Shown here piece after piece: positions 55,638-64,000 of a stretch of 64,000 nt of DNA (position 1 is the stretch's first letter; every line of letters starts with the position of its first letter). The notes under the pieces were generated by a model that saw only the letters and a list, made by a program, of their open reading frames with translations, was not told the DNA's origin and did no database searches. Origin of the DNA: Azolla caroliniana (taxonomy: Eukaryota; Polypodiophyta); the NCBI GenBank assembly GCA_043228905.1, contig JBHGNT010000008.1, forward strand, positions 12,152,001 through 12,216,000. The letters run 5' to 3'. A program made the position numbers and the translations under genes.

Positions 55638-56760
55638 ACGTGAGTCTCAATGGAAGTCGTTACTCTATAACCTTCATTGACGACTTCACTCGGCACATGT
55701 GGGTATGCACGATCGCAAAGAAGAGCGAAGTCATCGCATGTTTCCTAAAGGTGAAGAGCCTTGTAGAAAGGGAAATAGGGTGTAAAATTAAATGCCTACG
55801 ATCCGATGGCGGGAAGGAGTACTTCTCCGACCAGTTCACAAGTTATCTACAGAAGGAGGGAATTCGACGTGAATTCTCGTGTAGATACACGCCGCAGTAG
55901 AACGACGTGGCCGAGCGGAAGAATCGGACAATCGAAGAACTGGTCAGGGCAATGCTTGAAGAGAAGCATGTGCCGAAATTCTATTGGGCTGAAGCCGTGA
56001 GGACGGTTGTCTACCTGCAGAATTGGACTCCTGCTAATGGAGTGTCGCCACATGAGTTGTATTTCGGGAAGAAGCCGAACTTGGCACACTTGAGGATTTT
56101 CGGTAGCATTGCATATGTGCATGTGCCAAAGGAAAAGAGGAGGAAGTTGGACGCCAAAGCCGAACAGTGCATCTTAATCGGCTATTCAGACGAGCAGAAT
56201 GGGTATAAATGTTATACCCCTTGAACAAAGTAAGTACACGTAAGTCGAGATGTTGTGTTCAACGAATCCGCTTCGTGGTACATGCCTTCACCTCCAACGC
56301 CTCATGACTCCATTCCGAATTCTGAGGAAGAAGTCAGCAAGGACGAGATGCTTCTACATGATGAGGAAATCGGAGCTCTGAGAGAGAGTCTGATCTCATT
56401 TCGGCTAAGTGGGCCGAATGAAGGGTTGAGCCGAAATGACCAACCTATTGACGAGATGGCGAGTAGTGGAGACTCGAACGTGATGTCCCCGCATAAAGAA
56501 CCGAGGAGACGGTTTATGCGTAAAGAGAAAGGCAAGAAGAATATGCCAAAATACGACTTCGGTAGTGTTGAGTCAGATCGGAGCGAGTCTGACTACGGGC
56601 ATACTGAAAAGGAACCTCCACGGAAGAGGTCGACAATAGCCAAAAAGGTCGTGAAATCGGGTAATCACGAATTACGCCGATCTACCCGCCTCAAGAACCC
56701 CGTAAAGAGATACGGGTATAATGAGTACATGGCGCACCATTACGCGTAAATGATGCGAGT
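55638..56760 (+). pseudogene. Integrase core and linker of copia C2
   Basis: It resumes with VSLNGSRYSITFIDDFTRHM, IKCLRSDGGKEYFSDQF (second Asp) and FSCRYTPQ*NDVAERKNRTI (the catalytic Glu region, with a stop at the conserved QQ). AEAVRTVVYLQNWTPANGVS, FGKKPNLAHLRIFGSIAYVH and LIGYSDEQNGYKCYTP follow, then a stop. The hydrophilic linker 56255-56749 ends RLKNPVKRYGYNEYMAHHYA, the entry to RT. Confidence 0.87.
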
Positions 56761-57520
56761 GGCAGAAGTGCGTGAGCCGGAGAGCTACATAGAAGCGGCG
56801 AAAGACGCGAACTGGTGTGCCGCGATGGATGAAGAGATGCGCACTTTGACTGATAATGAGACTTGGGACCCGGTTGACGCACTGAAGGGTGGGTGTATAA
56901 AGTGAAATACAATACCGATGCCCTCAATCAATCAATACAAGGCCCGCTAAGTGGCGAAAGGCTACGCACAGAAGCACGGCGTGGACTACGACAACACCTC
57001 CGCGCCTGTCGCGAAGATGACTACCGTGCAAGGTGATCTTGAGGAAGAGGTCTACGTGGTACAGCCCCCCAGATTTCTATCCGAACAAAACACCTCGGCA
57101 ATTTGCCGATTGAAGAAATCACTCTACGAACTAAAGCAAGCCCCACGAGCCTAGAACGCGAAGATTACGCAAAAGTTGCGTAGGATGGGGTTTACGACGT
57201 TGAAATCGGACTCTTCACTATTTGTTCGGCAAGGCCAATATGGACCAGTAAGTCTTCTACTTTATGTTGATAATTTAGTCATCGCCGGGGCCGACCTGGA
57301 TGAAATCCACCGCATAAAGTCTCAGCTTGCGGCATCATTCGACATGAAGGATCTTGGAGACCTTCATTACTTCCTCGGGATCGAAGTGATCTGTACCACC
57401 GAAGGCATATTGATCAACCAGCATCATTACGTGTTGAATATGCTCTTCAAGTTCGGGATGGCAACTTGTAAGCCCATCTCGACCCCTCTGGACAGAAATG
57501 TAAAGCTTCGCTGAGATTTT
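56761..57520 (+). pseudogene. Reverse transcriptase of copia C2, catalytic sites lost
   Basis: MRVAEVREPESYIEAAKDAN, NETWDPVDALKG, then a frameshift, GYAQKHGVDYDNTSAPVAKM. TTVQGDLEEEVYVVQPP follows directly, so ~24 residues containing the first catalytic Asp (QMDVK in C1) are missing. KKSLYELKQAPRA ends in a stop. VSLLLYVDNLVIAGADLDEI has YVDN instead of YVDD. The enzyme cannot work. Confidence 0.9.
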
Positions 57521-57526
57521 GGAAAG

Positions 57527-58203
57527 ATGTGTGACCCAATACAATTTCGAAAAATTATGGGAAGCCTCATCTACTTGACGATTACTCGGCTGGATCTCAG
57601 CTACCAGGTCGGCTTAATCAGTCAATTTATGTCACAGGCTACGGCCGAACACTTTCAGTGTGCACAAAGGATATTGCGATATGTCAGTGGCACGAAAGAC
57701 ATGGAGTTGTTGTATCGGGCAGGCGTAGCCGAACAGTTGGTTGGCTACACGGATGTCGATTGGGCCGGAAACGCCGGTGATCGTAGATCCACATCCGGAT
57801 ACACCTTCTCATTAGGAAACGCGGCGATCGCGTGGAGCAGCAAAAGGTAGCCGATAGTGGCATTGTCGAGAGCGGAGGTCGAATATCGAGGGGCAGTTGT
57901 CGCTACGTGCGAAGTCATTTGGCTGAAACGGCTATTACGGGATCTACATGTAGAGGTGTCTGATCCGACGATTATCTATTGTGACAACCTCAACAATATC
58001 CACCTTAAGAAATACCCTATGTTCCATGCCCGGACCAAGCACATTGAGGTGCACTAACACTTTGTCCACGAGCGGGTCCTTTCAGGTGAAGTCGAACTAG
58101 CATATGTTCCGACGGATCGGCAGGTTGCCGACACCTTTACCAAGCCTCTTGGTCTCGACAAGTTACGCATTTCTCAGGTGAACTAGGGTTGCGTCACCTC
58201 GAC
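57527..58203 (+). pseudogene. RNase H of copia C2
   Basis: IMGSLIYLTITRLDLSYQVG, GYTDVDWAGNAGDRRSTSGY, a stop at SSKR*PIV, LSRAEVEYRGAVVATCEVIW, IYCDNLNNIHLKK, FHARTKHIEVH and a stop, then GEVELAYVPTDRQVADTFTK. The RNase H site residues are mostly present. A frameshift near 58170 lies before the final RHLDTPNLRGR. Confidence 0.88.
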
Positions 58204-58725
58204 ACGCCGAACTTGAGGGGGAGAAAGGAAGAACAAGAACAAGAGCATGAAAGGAGCGAAGGTGTTCATCACGGCGGAAGTAACCGTGACGATGAATCGG
58301 ATGAAGAATTCGATTTCGGGCCGGCTGAAAAAGCCGAAGAAAAGAGCAAGGGCGATAACCATAATAAAGAGCCGAGGATAGCCAAATCAGGGGGAGATAC
58401 AGCCAAGAAGGGCGTAAAGGCCAAGACCAAGACATGATTTGATGTAGTCAAAGGCCTAAAGACAAGAGACGAATTAGAGACAGCCAATTCGGATGAGAGC
58501 GGAATTGAATCAGAAGTGTTCGATTCAATTGAAATGTTTGATTCGGTTATTATGAATCGAATGAGGGCCAAGCGAAAAAAGGGCAGTGAAGGACGCGCCA
58601 ATACCGTGACAGCAAGGGGGCTGAGAAGGGCCGAACAAGTAGACAAGCCGACCAAAAGGGTCGAAGTGCGCGAAATCGAACGAGTTGAGGAGCGCAAGCG
58701 AGGCGTGAAGCAAGAAGGAACCTGA
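58204..58725 (+). pseudogene. Charged C-terminal tail of copia C2 polyprotein
   Basis: After NLRGR, where most copia polyproteins end, the frame continues for ~170 codons with one TGA at about 58435. The first half is acidic (EEQEQEHERSEG, DDESDEEFDFGPAEKAEE), the second basic (MRAKRKKGSEGRANT, RRAEQVDKPTKRVEVRE). Related tails are visible in C1 and C3. No known domain. Confidence 0.65.
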
Positions 58726-58775
58726 GCGTAGATCCGGAAGAGCAGACAGAACCTCAAGTTGAGCTTGAGGAGGAG

Positions 58776-59133
58776 TGTTGAGTGACAAGCTCAACATTGG
58801 GTGCGTAACCTAGTGCATAAACTGGGTGCGTAAAATAGTACGCATAACATGGCCCTATCGGTGAGTAAACCAAAAGGCCGTTAGTATGGTATTCCTCATA
58901 AGGAATAATTTTGGGAGTTAGTGTAGTAGGCTCATTTATGAGCAGCCCGATAGTCACGGCTTGTATAAAAGGTGCTCACTGAGCACGAAGAATGTACTGA
59001 GCATCATTATTTTTTAATAGAATTGAGTTGTCTGCTCTCTCTCTGTCTCTCCATCTCCATCTCCATCTCTGTGGTTTCTTTGTTTACTGAACTGTCTAAT
59101 TTCCAAACTGTGTACTCTGTGTATTCTTTTACA
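58776..59133 (+). repeat. 3' LTR of C2
   Basis: TGTTGAGTGACAAGCTCAAC... to ...GTGTATTCTTTTACA, 358 bp. It follows GAGCTTGAGGAGGAG (polypurine tract). Relative to the 5' LTR it lacks the CAAGTAC/GTACTTG palindrome segment and part of the 3' end. Confidence 0.92.
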
Positions 59134-59470
59134 AAACCGAGAAGCCATTAGAGTGTTATTTTTCGTAAGGAATAATTTTGGGAGTAAGTGAAGAATGCTC
59201 TTTTATAAGCGGTCAAGTATTGTAAGTACTTGTGTCAGCCCAATAATCAGGGCTTGTATAAAAGGTGCTCATTGAGCACGAAGTATGTACAAAGAACATC
59301 TAGAGAATATTTTAATATAGTTTTGTATTTTCTGCTCTCTCTCTCTCTCTCTCTCTCTATGTCTCTCTCTCTCTTTCTCTGTGATTTCTGCGTTTTACCG
59401 ACATGTCATACTACCGAACCGTGTACTCTGTGTTCTTACACATACGCTTCCGCACATGTATTCTTTTACA
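59134..59470 (+). repeat. 3' LTR of C1, right part
   Basis: AAACCGAGAAGCCATTAGAG... to ...CACATGTATTCTTTTACA. Joined to 38465-38559 minus the duplicated AAACC it matches the C1 5' LTR, including CAAGTATTGTAAGTACTTG, TATAAAAGG and GTGCTCATTGAGCAC. Confidence 0.92.
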
Positions 59471-59560
59471 CTTTTGGCCACTGAATTTCGGAAACCTGAA
59501 AACAATGTTTTCTGTTTGCATCTCCTGGAGCCACGGAACGTTGACGTGGTTGAACTGCTT

Positions 59561-60022
59561 GTTCTACAAGTCCATGCCCGATTCGACTTTTATCCCTTTG
59601 GCGAATATAGCGGTGCCAACTTTGTCTGTTTCGAGGATGAACATCATCCCTTCTCGGTGTCTATGCGCGATCATCTTGCCTTCTTCTTCGATGAAGCACC
59701 CAAGATGAGTAAATCAAACTTGCATACCATGGTCAACAATTTGTCCGACAGACACCAAGTTCTTGTTGATAATCGGCACATGCATGTTCTATTCTACAAG
59801 TCCATGCCCGATTCGACTTTTATCCCTTTGGCGAACATAGTGGTGCTAACTTTGTCCGTTTCGAGGATGAACATCATCCATTCTCAGTGCCTATGCGCGA
59901 TCATCTTGCCTTCTTCTTCGATGACGCACCCGAGATGAGTAAATCAAACTTGCACACCCTAGTCAACAATTTGTCCGACAGACACCAGGTTGTTGCTGAT
60001 AATTGGCACATGCATGTTCCGA
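59561..60022. repeat. 231-bp tandem duplication inside the first array unit
   Basis: TTCTACAAGTCCATGCCCGA occurs at about 59562 and 59793. The following ~230 bp repeat (TATCCCTTTGGCGAA, GAGGATGAACATCATCC, AATTTGTCCGACAGACACCA). Confidence 0.85.
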
Positions 60023-61799
60023 TTCTTCCTTCCAGCCATGCCAATCTGCTACAACGTGTATTTGTAGGAGAATTCGTGTCGAATTCCTTCCTTTTGCGGA
60101 TAGCGAGAGAACTGGTCGAAAAAGTACTCTTTCCCACTAGCGGACCTTAGGCACTTGATCTTTCAACCTATCTCCCAATCAAGAAGGCATTTCACCTTCA
60201 AGAAGTAGGAGAATACTTTGTTTTTCTTCTTGATCAAGCACGCCTAACTGTACCGAGTGTAGTCATCAATGAAGTTTACAAAGTAATGACTTCCACCAAT
60301 ACTCACATTCTACGTCGGTCCCCATACATCCGAATGGATTAAATCAAGCTTGTTTCGGCTCCGATCTCTTCCCTATGGGAACGGAACTCAGTGATGCTTC
60401 CCTAACTAGTAGGCTTTATAGACTTAGCCCTTTCGGCCACTAAATTTCTGCAATCCGAAAATGATGTTTTTCATCTGCATCATCTAAAGTCGCGGGAAGT
60501 TGACGTGGCTGAACCGCTTGTTCCACAAGTCGATGTCGGATTTGAATTTTTTTCCTTTGGCTAACATTGCGGCGCCGACGTCGTTCGTTTTGAGGATAAA
60601 CATACTCCCTTCTCGGCATCCATACTTGATGATCTTGCCTTCTTCTTCGATGAAGCACAGGAGATGACTAAATCGAACTTGCATGCCCTAGTCAACAGTT
60701 TCTCCAACCGACACCAAGTTCTTGGTAATTGTCGGGACATGCAAGTTCCGATTCTTCCTCTCAATTACACCATTATTCTAGGGCATGTATCTACAGGAGT
60801 ATTCGCATCGAATTCCTTCCATTTGCGGATAGCTAGAGAACTGGTTGAAAAGGTACTCTTTCCCGCCATCGAACCTTAGGTACTTGACCTTTCAGCCTGT
60901 CTCCTGTTTGTCAAGGCTTTTCACCTTCAAAAAGTAGGAGAATACTTTGCTTTTCTTCTCGATCAAGCACGCCCAAGTGTGTCGAGTGTAGTCATCAATG
61001 ACAATTACAAAGTAACGACTTCCACCAATACTCACATTCTACATCCGTCCCCATACATCCGAATGGATTAAATCGAGTTTGTTTCGGCACCAATTTCTTT
61101 CATTTGGGAAAGGAAATCACTGATGCTTCCCTAACTAGCACGCTTCGTAGACTTGGCCCTTTCAACCACTAAATATTGGCAACCCGAAAACGATGTTTTT
61201 CGTCTCCACCTCCTAAAGCCGCGGGAAGTTGACGTGGCTGAACCACTTGTTCCATAAGTCGATGTTCGATTCGACTTTTTGCCCTTTGGCTAACATTGCG
61301 GTGCCGACGTTGTTCATTTCGAGGATGAACATCCTCCCTTCTCGGCACACATGCACGATCATCTTGCCTTCTTCTTCAATGAAGCACCCAAGATGAGTAA
61401 ATCAAACTTACATGCCATAGTCAACAATTTGTATGGCCGACACCAAGTTCTTGGTGATTGTCGGCACATGCAAATTCCGATTTTTCGTCTCAGCCATGCC
61501 ATTCTGCTGCGGTGTGTATCTATTGGATAATTCCCATTGAATTCCTTCCTTTTGCAGAGAGCTAGAAAACTGGTCGAAAAAGTACTCCTTCCCATCATCG
61601 GACCTTAGGCACTTGACCTTTCCACTTGCATGTCATTCAACAAGGCTTTAGCATGCCCAAGTGTGTCGAGTGTAGTCATCAGTGAAGGTTACAAAGTAAC
61701 GACATCCACCGATACTCATGTTCGTTGGTCCCCATACATCCGAATCGATTAAATCGAGCTTGTTTCGGCTCCGATTTCTTTCATTTGCAAACCTATTAG

Positions 61800-61886
61800 T
61801 GAGACTTGTGTTTTTGGTAAACAGTCGCCTAGGCCTGGTCACTGCGACCTCCTCTGTGAGAAGGCACCCCTTCTCCCAAAGTTACG
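61800..61886 (-). pseudogene. Organellar LSU rRNA fragment
   Basis: The minus strand reads GTAACTTTGGGAGAAGGGGT, then GAGGTCGCAGTGACCAGGCC and GACTGTTTACCAAAAACACA. This is the conserved block near the PTC of bacterial-type 23S rRNA, as in plant mitochondria and plastids. Only ~90 nt are present. Confidence 0.8.
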
Positions 61887-62592
61887 CGTGCTAGGTTGTT
61901 GGCCAAGACTAGTTACTAGTCCGCCAATTTCTTATTGTTAGAAAAAAAGAAGCTGATCATCATTTACTAATATCCTGGACTTGTCGTAGTCAGGAACCAG
62001 GTCGCTAGGTAGTTTCTGATGATATGTTTTGTTCCGAATTCATTCGGGATACCACCATTAGCAATATAAGAGGATCCAACAATCAATCAATCAATCGCAT
62101 GCGGGGAACAAGGGCACTTGAGGGATCCTCGGCGGGACCTAGGAGAACATGTAGCGTTGGGTTGGGGTTCAGTGAACCAACTAAGGTCGCTCCTTTAGTT
62201 GAAGTATTGGGCTTCTTTGCACCCTCCTGTTGTCCTTGTTGGGTTACACTCTCTCTCGAGACCCTCCTCCAAGTATATTTCTTTCGCTCTACTTCTTTTA
62301 ATCTTAAATTTATGCCAAGGACTCTTTCCGCTGCCATGGAATGAGACCAGGAGAATCTCTATCCCAGCTAGTGAGATGTCACACATCGGAAATTAAGGCA
62401 TAGCTCATCGCCATCGCTGCCTATATCAATAGTTGGCCAGTCATACCTATCATCCCCGAAATGTCCCTTATATCGTGGGTGGGAGTCGATGTTTAATTTC
62501 TTCTCGGGTGTGGACCAAAGGAAGAAAGTTGAGCAGAGCTTGATCCCCGATTCAATTCATCAGTGATTGACCACAATAGAAAGAAGAGATAG

Positions 62593-62799
62593 GGGCTTTA
62601 TATTCATCTATTTTTAGATGGGCGGGAACACTTAACGATCTATGCAATTGATCGTATGGTAGGTCACAAACTGGGAGAATTTGCAAACTCAATAAAACGG
62701 AAACTAGTACCGTATAATAGTGGCCACAAACTTGATAGTCTAGACCAATTTGAAGAGTCATTAATACTAGCTAAAAAAATTGAGTTTGACGTGCCCTGA
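62593..62799 (+). pseudogene. S19-like ribosomal protein fragment
   Basis: A 69-codon frame without a start contains [20 protein letters not shown] followed by EFANS. This fits the ribosomal protein S19 signature (VGHKxGEF) and its upstream GKEHLPIYI-type sequence in plastid rps19. After that the text ([20 protein letters not shown]) does not look like S19. A stop precedes the frame at 62590, so the N-terminus is lost. It could be plastid, mitochondrial or a chimera. Confidence 0.5.
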
Positions 62800-64000
62800 T
62801 CAGGTAACAATGACTCTATTGATGGAGAAGAGAACAACTATGGTGTGGCCTTCTCCAACCAAGAGGCACACCAAAATGAAAATATTTCACTTGTGCCCGT
62901 TAGTTGACCGTGTTTCTAGCTAACGTTCCTTGTCATTGCGAACGACACCCTATTCATTCGTTCGTTCGTTCGTTCGATCGGGGAATAAATCGCCCGCCCT
63001 TCATGCTGAATCCGCGTAGTCGGTGATGCTCCCTAACTGGTGGGCTTCACAAACTTGGCCCTTTCGGCAACCCGAAAACGATCTTTTTCGTTTGCATCTC
63101 CTGAAGCCACGGGAAGTTGACGTGGATAAACTGCTTGTTCCGAAAGATGATGTCCAATTTGACTTTTTTCCCTTTGGCGAACATAGCGGTGCTAACGTTG
63201 TTGGTTTCGAGGATAAACATCCTCCCTTCTCGGTGCCCTTGCGCGATCATCTTGCCTTCTTCATCGATGAAGCACCCAAGATAAGTAAATCAAACTTTCA
63301 TGCAATGGTCAACAATTTGTTTGACCGACACCAAGTTCTTGGTGATTGTCAACACATGCAAGTTCCGATTCTTCCTCTAAGCCACGCCATTCTGTTGCGG
63401 CGTGTATCTGCAGGAGAATTCGCGTCGAATTCCTTCAATTTGCGGATACTAGAGAACTGGTTGAAAAAGTACTCTTTCCCGCCATCGAACCTTAGGGACT
63501 TGACCTTTCGGCCTATGTCCTGTTCGGCAAGGCTTTTCACCTTCAAGAAGTAAGAGAATATTTCGATTTTCTTCTCGATCAAGGACGCCCAAGTGTGTCG
63601 AGTGTAGTCATCAATGAAGGTTACAAAGTGACGACTTCCACCGATACTCACGTTCTACATTGGTCCCCATACATCCGAATGGATTAAATCGAGTTTGTTT
63701 CCGCACCAATTTCTTTCATTTGGGAACGGAAATCACTGATGCTTCCCTAACTGGCATGCTTCGTAGACTTGGCCCTTTCAGCCACTAAATTTTGGCAACC
63801 CGAAAATGATGTTTTTTGTCTCCACCTCTTAAAGCCGCGGGAAGTTGACGTGGCTGAACCGCTTGTTCCACAAGTCGATGTCCGATTCAACTTTTTTCCC
63901 TTTAGCGAATATGCGGCACCGACGTCGTTCATTTCGAGGATGAACATCTTCCCTTCTCGACGCACATGCGCGATCATCTTGCCTTCTTCTTCCACTTCCG

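Larger units (their letters stand above)
38560..59133 (+). mobile_element. Ty1/copia 'C2' including nested gypsy A
   Basis: LTRs at 38560-38980 and 58776-59133, flanked by AAACC (38555-38559 and 59134-59138). The interior is interrupted only by gypsy A (40840-55637). Without A it is about 5.8 kb with a complete gag-to-RNase H order. It carries stops, a deletion in RT and a changed catalytic box. Confidence 0.93.
33008..59470 (+). mobile_element. Ty1/copia 'C1' including everything nested in it
   Basis: 5' LTR 33008-34253, primer site TGGTATTAGAGC at 34254, pol to 38464, and a 3' LTR split into 38465-38559 and 59134-59470 by element C2. Without inserts it is about 5 kb. The outer flanks (GTAGG and CTTTT) do not match, so there was a rearrangement after insertion. 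All protein regions carry stops or frameshifts. Confidence 0.9.
61789..63017. other. Organelle-derived insert (NUMT/NUPT-like) in the array
   Basis: Base composition and content change abruptly between two halves of an array unit. It contains an organellar large-subunit rRNA piece (61800-61886), an S19-like reading frame (62593-62799), unassigned sequence, and a (TTCG)n run at about 62958-62980 of the kind seen in plant mitochondrial genomes. The array sequence resumes at about 63018 after a small deletion. Confidence 0.65.
59471..64000 (-). repeat. Head-to-tail array of a ~0.72-kb copia integrase fragment
   Basis: At least five minus-strand units start near 59471, 60429, 61158, 63061 and 63777, and the last runs off the window. 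Each encodes the pre-integrase region (EEGKMIAQGRREGRMFILE, VNFPRL, NIVFGLPKF), the CQLGKH region and the start of the integrase core (DVWGP, VSIGGSRHFVTFIDDYTRHT, DGGKEYFF...). It then breaks at the AERKNR motif and re-enters at the VPTITKNLVSV motif of the next copy. All copies have stops. No RT, gag or LTR is attached. Confidence 0.85.

Noticed and set aside
61648-61842. Minus ORF of 64 codons as a gene
   Set aside because: It is a chance fusion of antisense rRNA with a copia integrase fragment across the organellar junction.

Overview
This is nuclear DNA of a land plant. It has one spliced plant-type sugar transporter gene, and almost everything else is layers of retrotransposons plus a piece of organellar DNA. 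The species cannot be read from the window. I found no bacterial operons, CRISPR or phage genes.

Layout. 1-2.6 kb: a possible helix-turn-helix ORF at the window edge, an ~85-bp minisatellite and the 3' end of a Ty1/copia element with its LTR. 2.6-9.8 kb: AT-rich DNA around the monosaccharide/H+ symporter gene of the STP family (minus strand, four exons, 508 aa, apparently intact). 9.8-25.3 kb: a decayed Ty3/gypsy element 'Y' with both LTRs, holding an 832-bp MITE (8-bp target duplication) and a complete but dead minus-strand copia element 'C0' (5-bp target duplication ATCAG). 25.4-29.0 kb: a 5'-truncated minus-strand copia 'C3' holding a 1.84-kb non-autonomous LTR element 'T' (target duplication CAATC). 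29.0-32.6 kb: tRNA-derived SINE-like fragments and AT-rich tandem repeats.

33.0-59.5 kb is one Russian-doll structure. Copia C1 has copia C2 inside its 3' LTR (duplication AAACC). C2 has the gypsy element A inside its integrase (duplication ACGT). A holds a very young 3.5-kb gag-only element G (duplication ACGG), a solo LTR S (duplication CCGT), and a 3.4-kb insertion X (duplication AGCCA) whose two ends do not match. Removing the inserts in order restores reading continuity at each junction. 59.5-64.0 kb is a head-to-tail antisense array of a ~0.72-kb copia integrase fragment, interrupted by ~1.2 kb of organelle-like DNA.

How the parts relate. The transporter is the only likely host gene. 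All copia pol genes carry stops, deletions or lost catalytic residues. A is also broken, but G has LTRs that differ at only about three positions by eye and an open 691-codon gag-like frame. G is therefore the best candidate for a recently mobile, trans-dependent element, with A-type elements as its helper family. The proteins of A resemble, from memory, gypsy polyproteins I associate with fungi more than the common angiosperm lineages. That is the most interesting hypothesis here and needs a database test.
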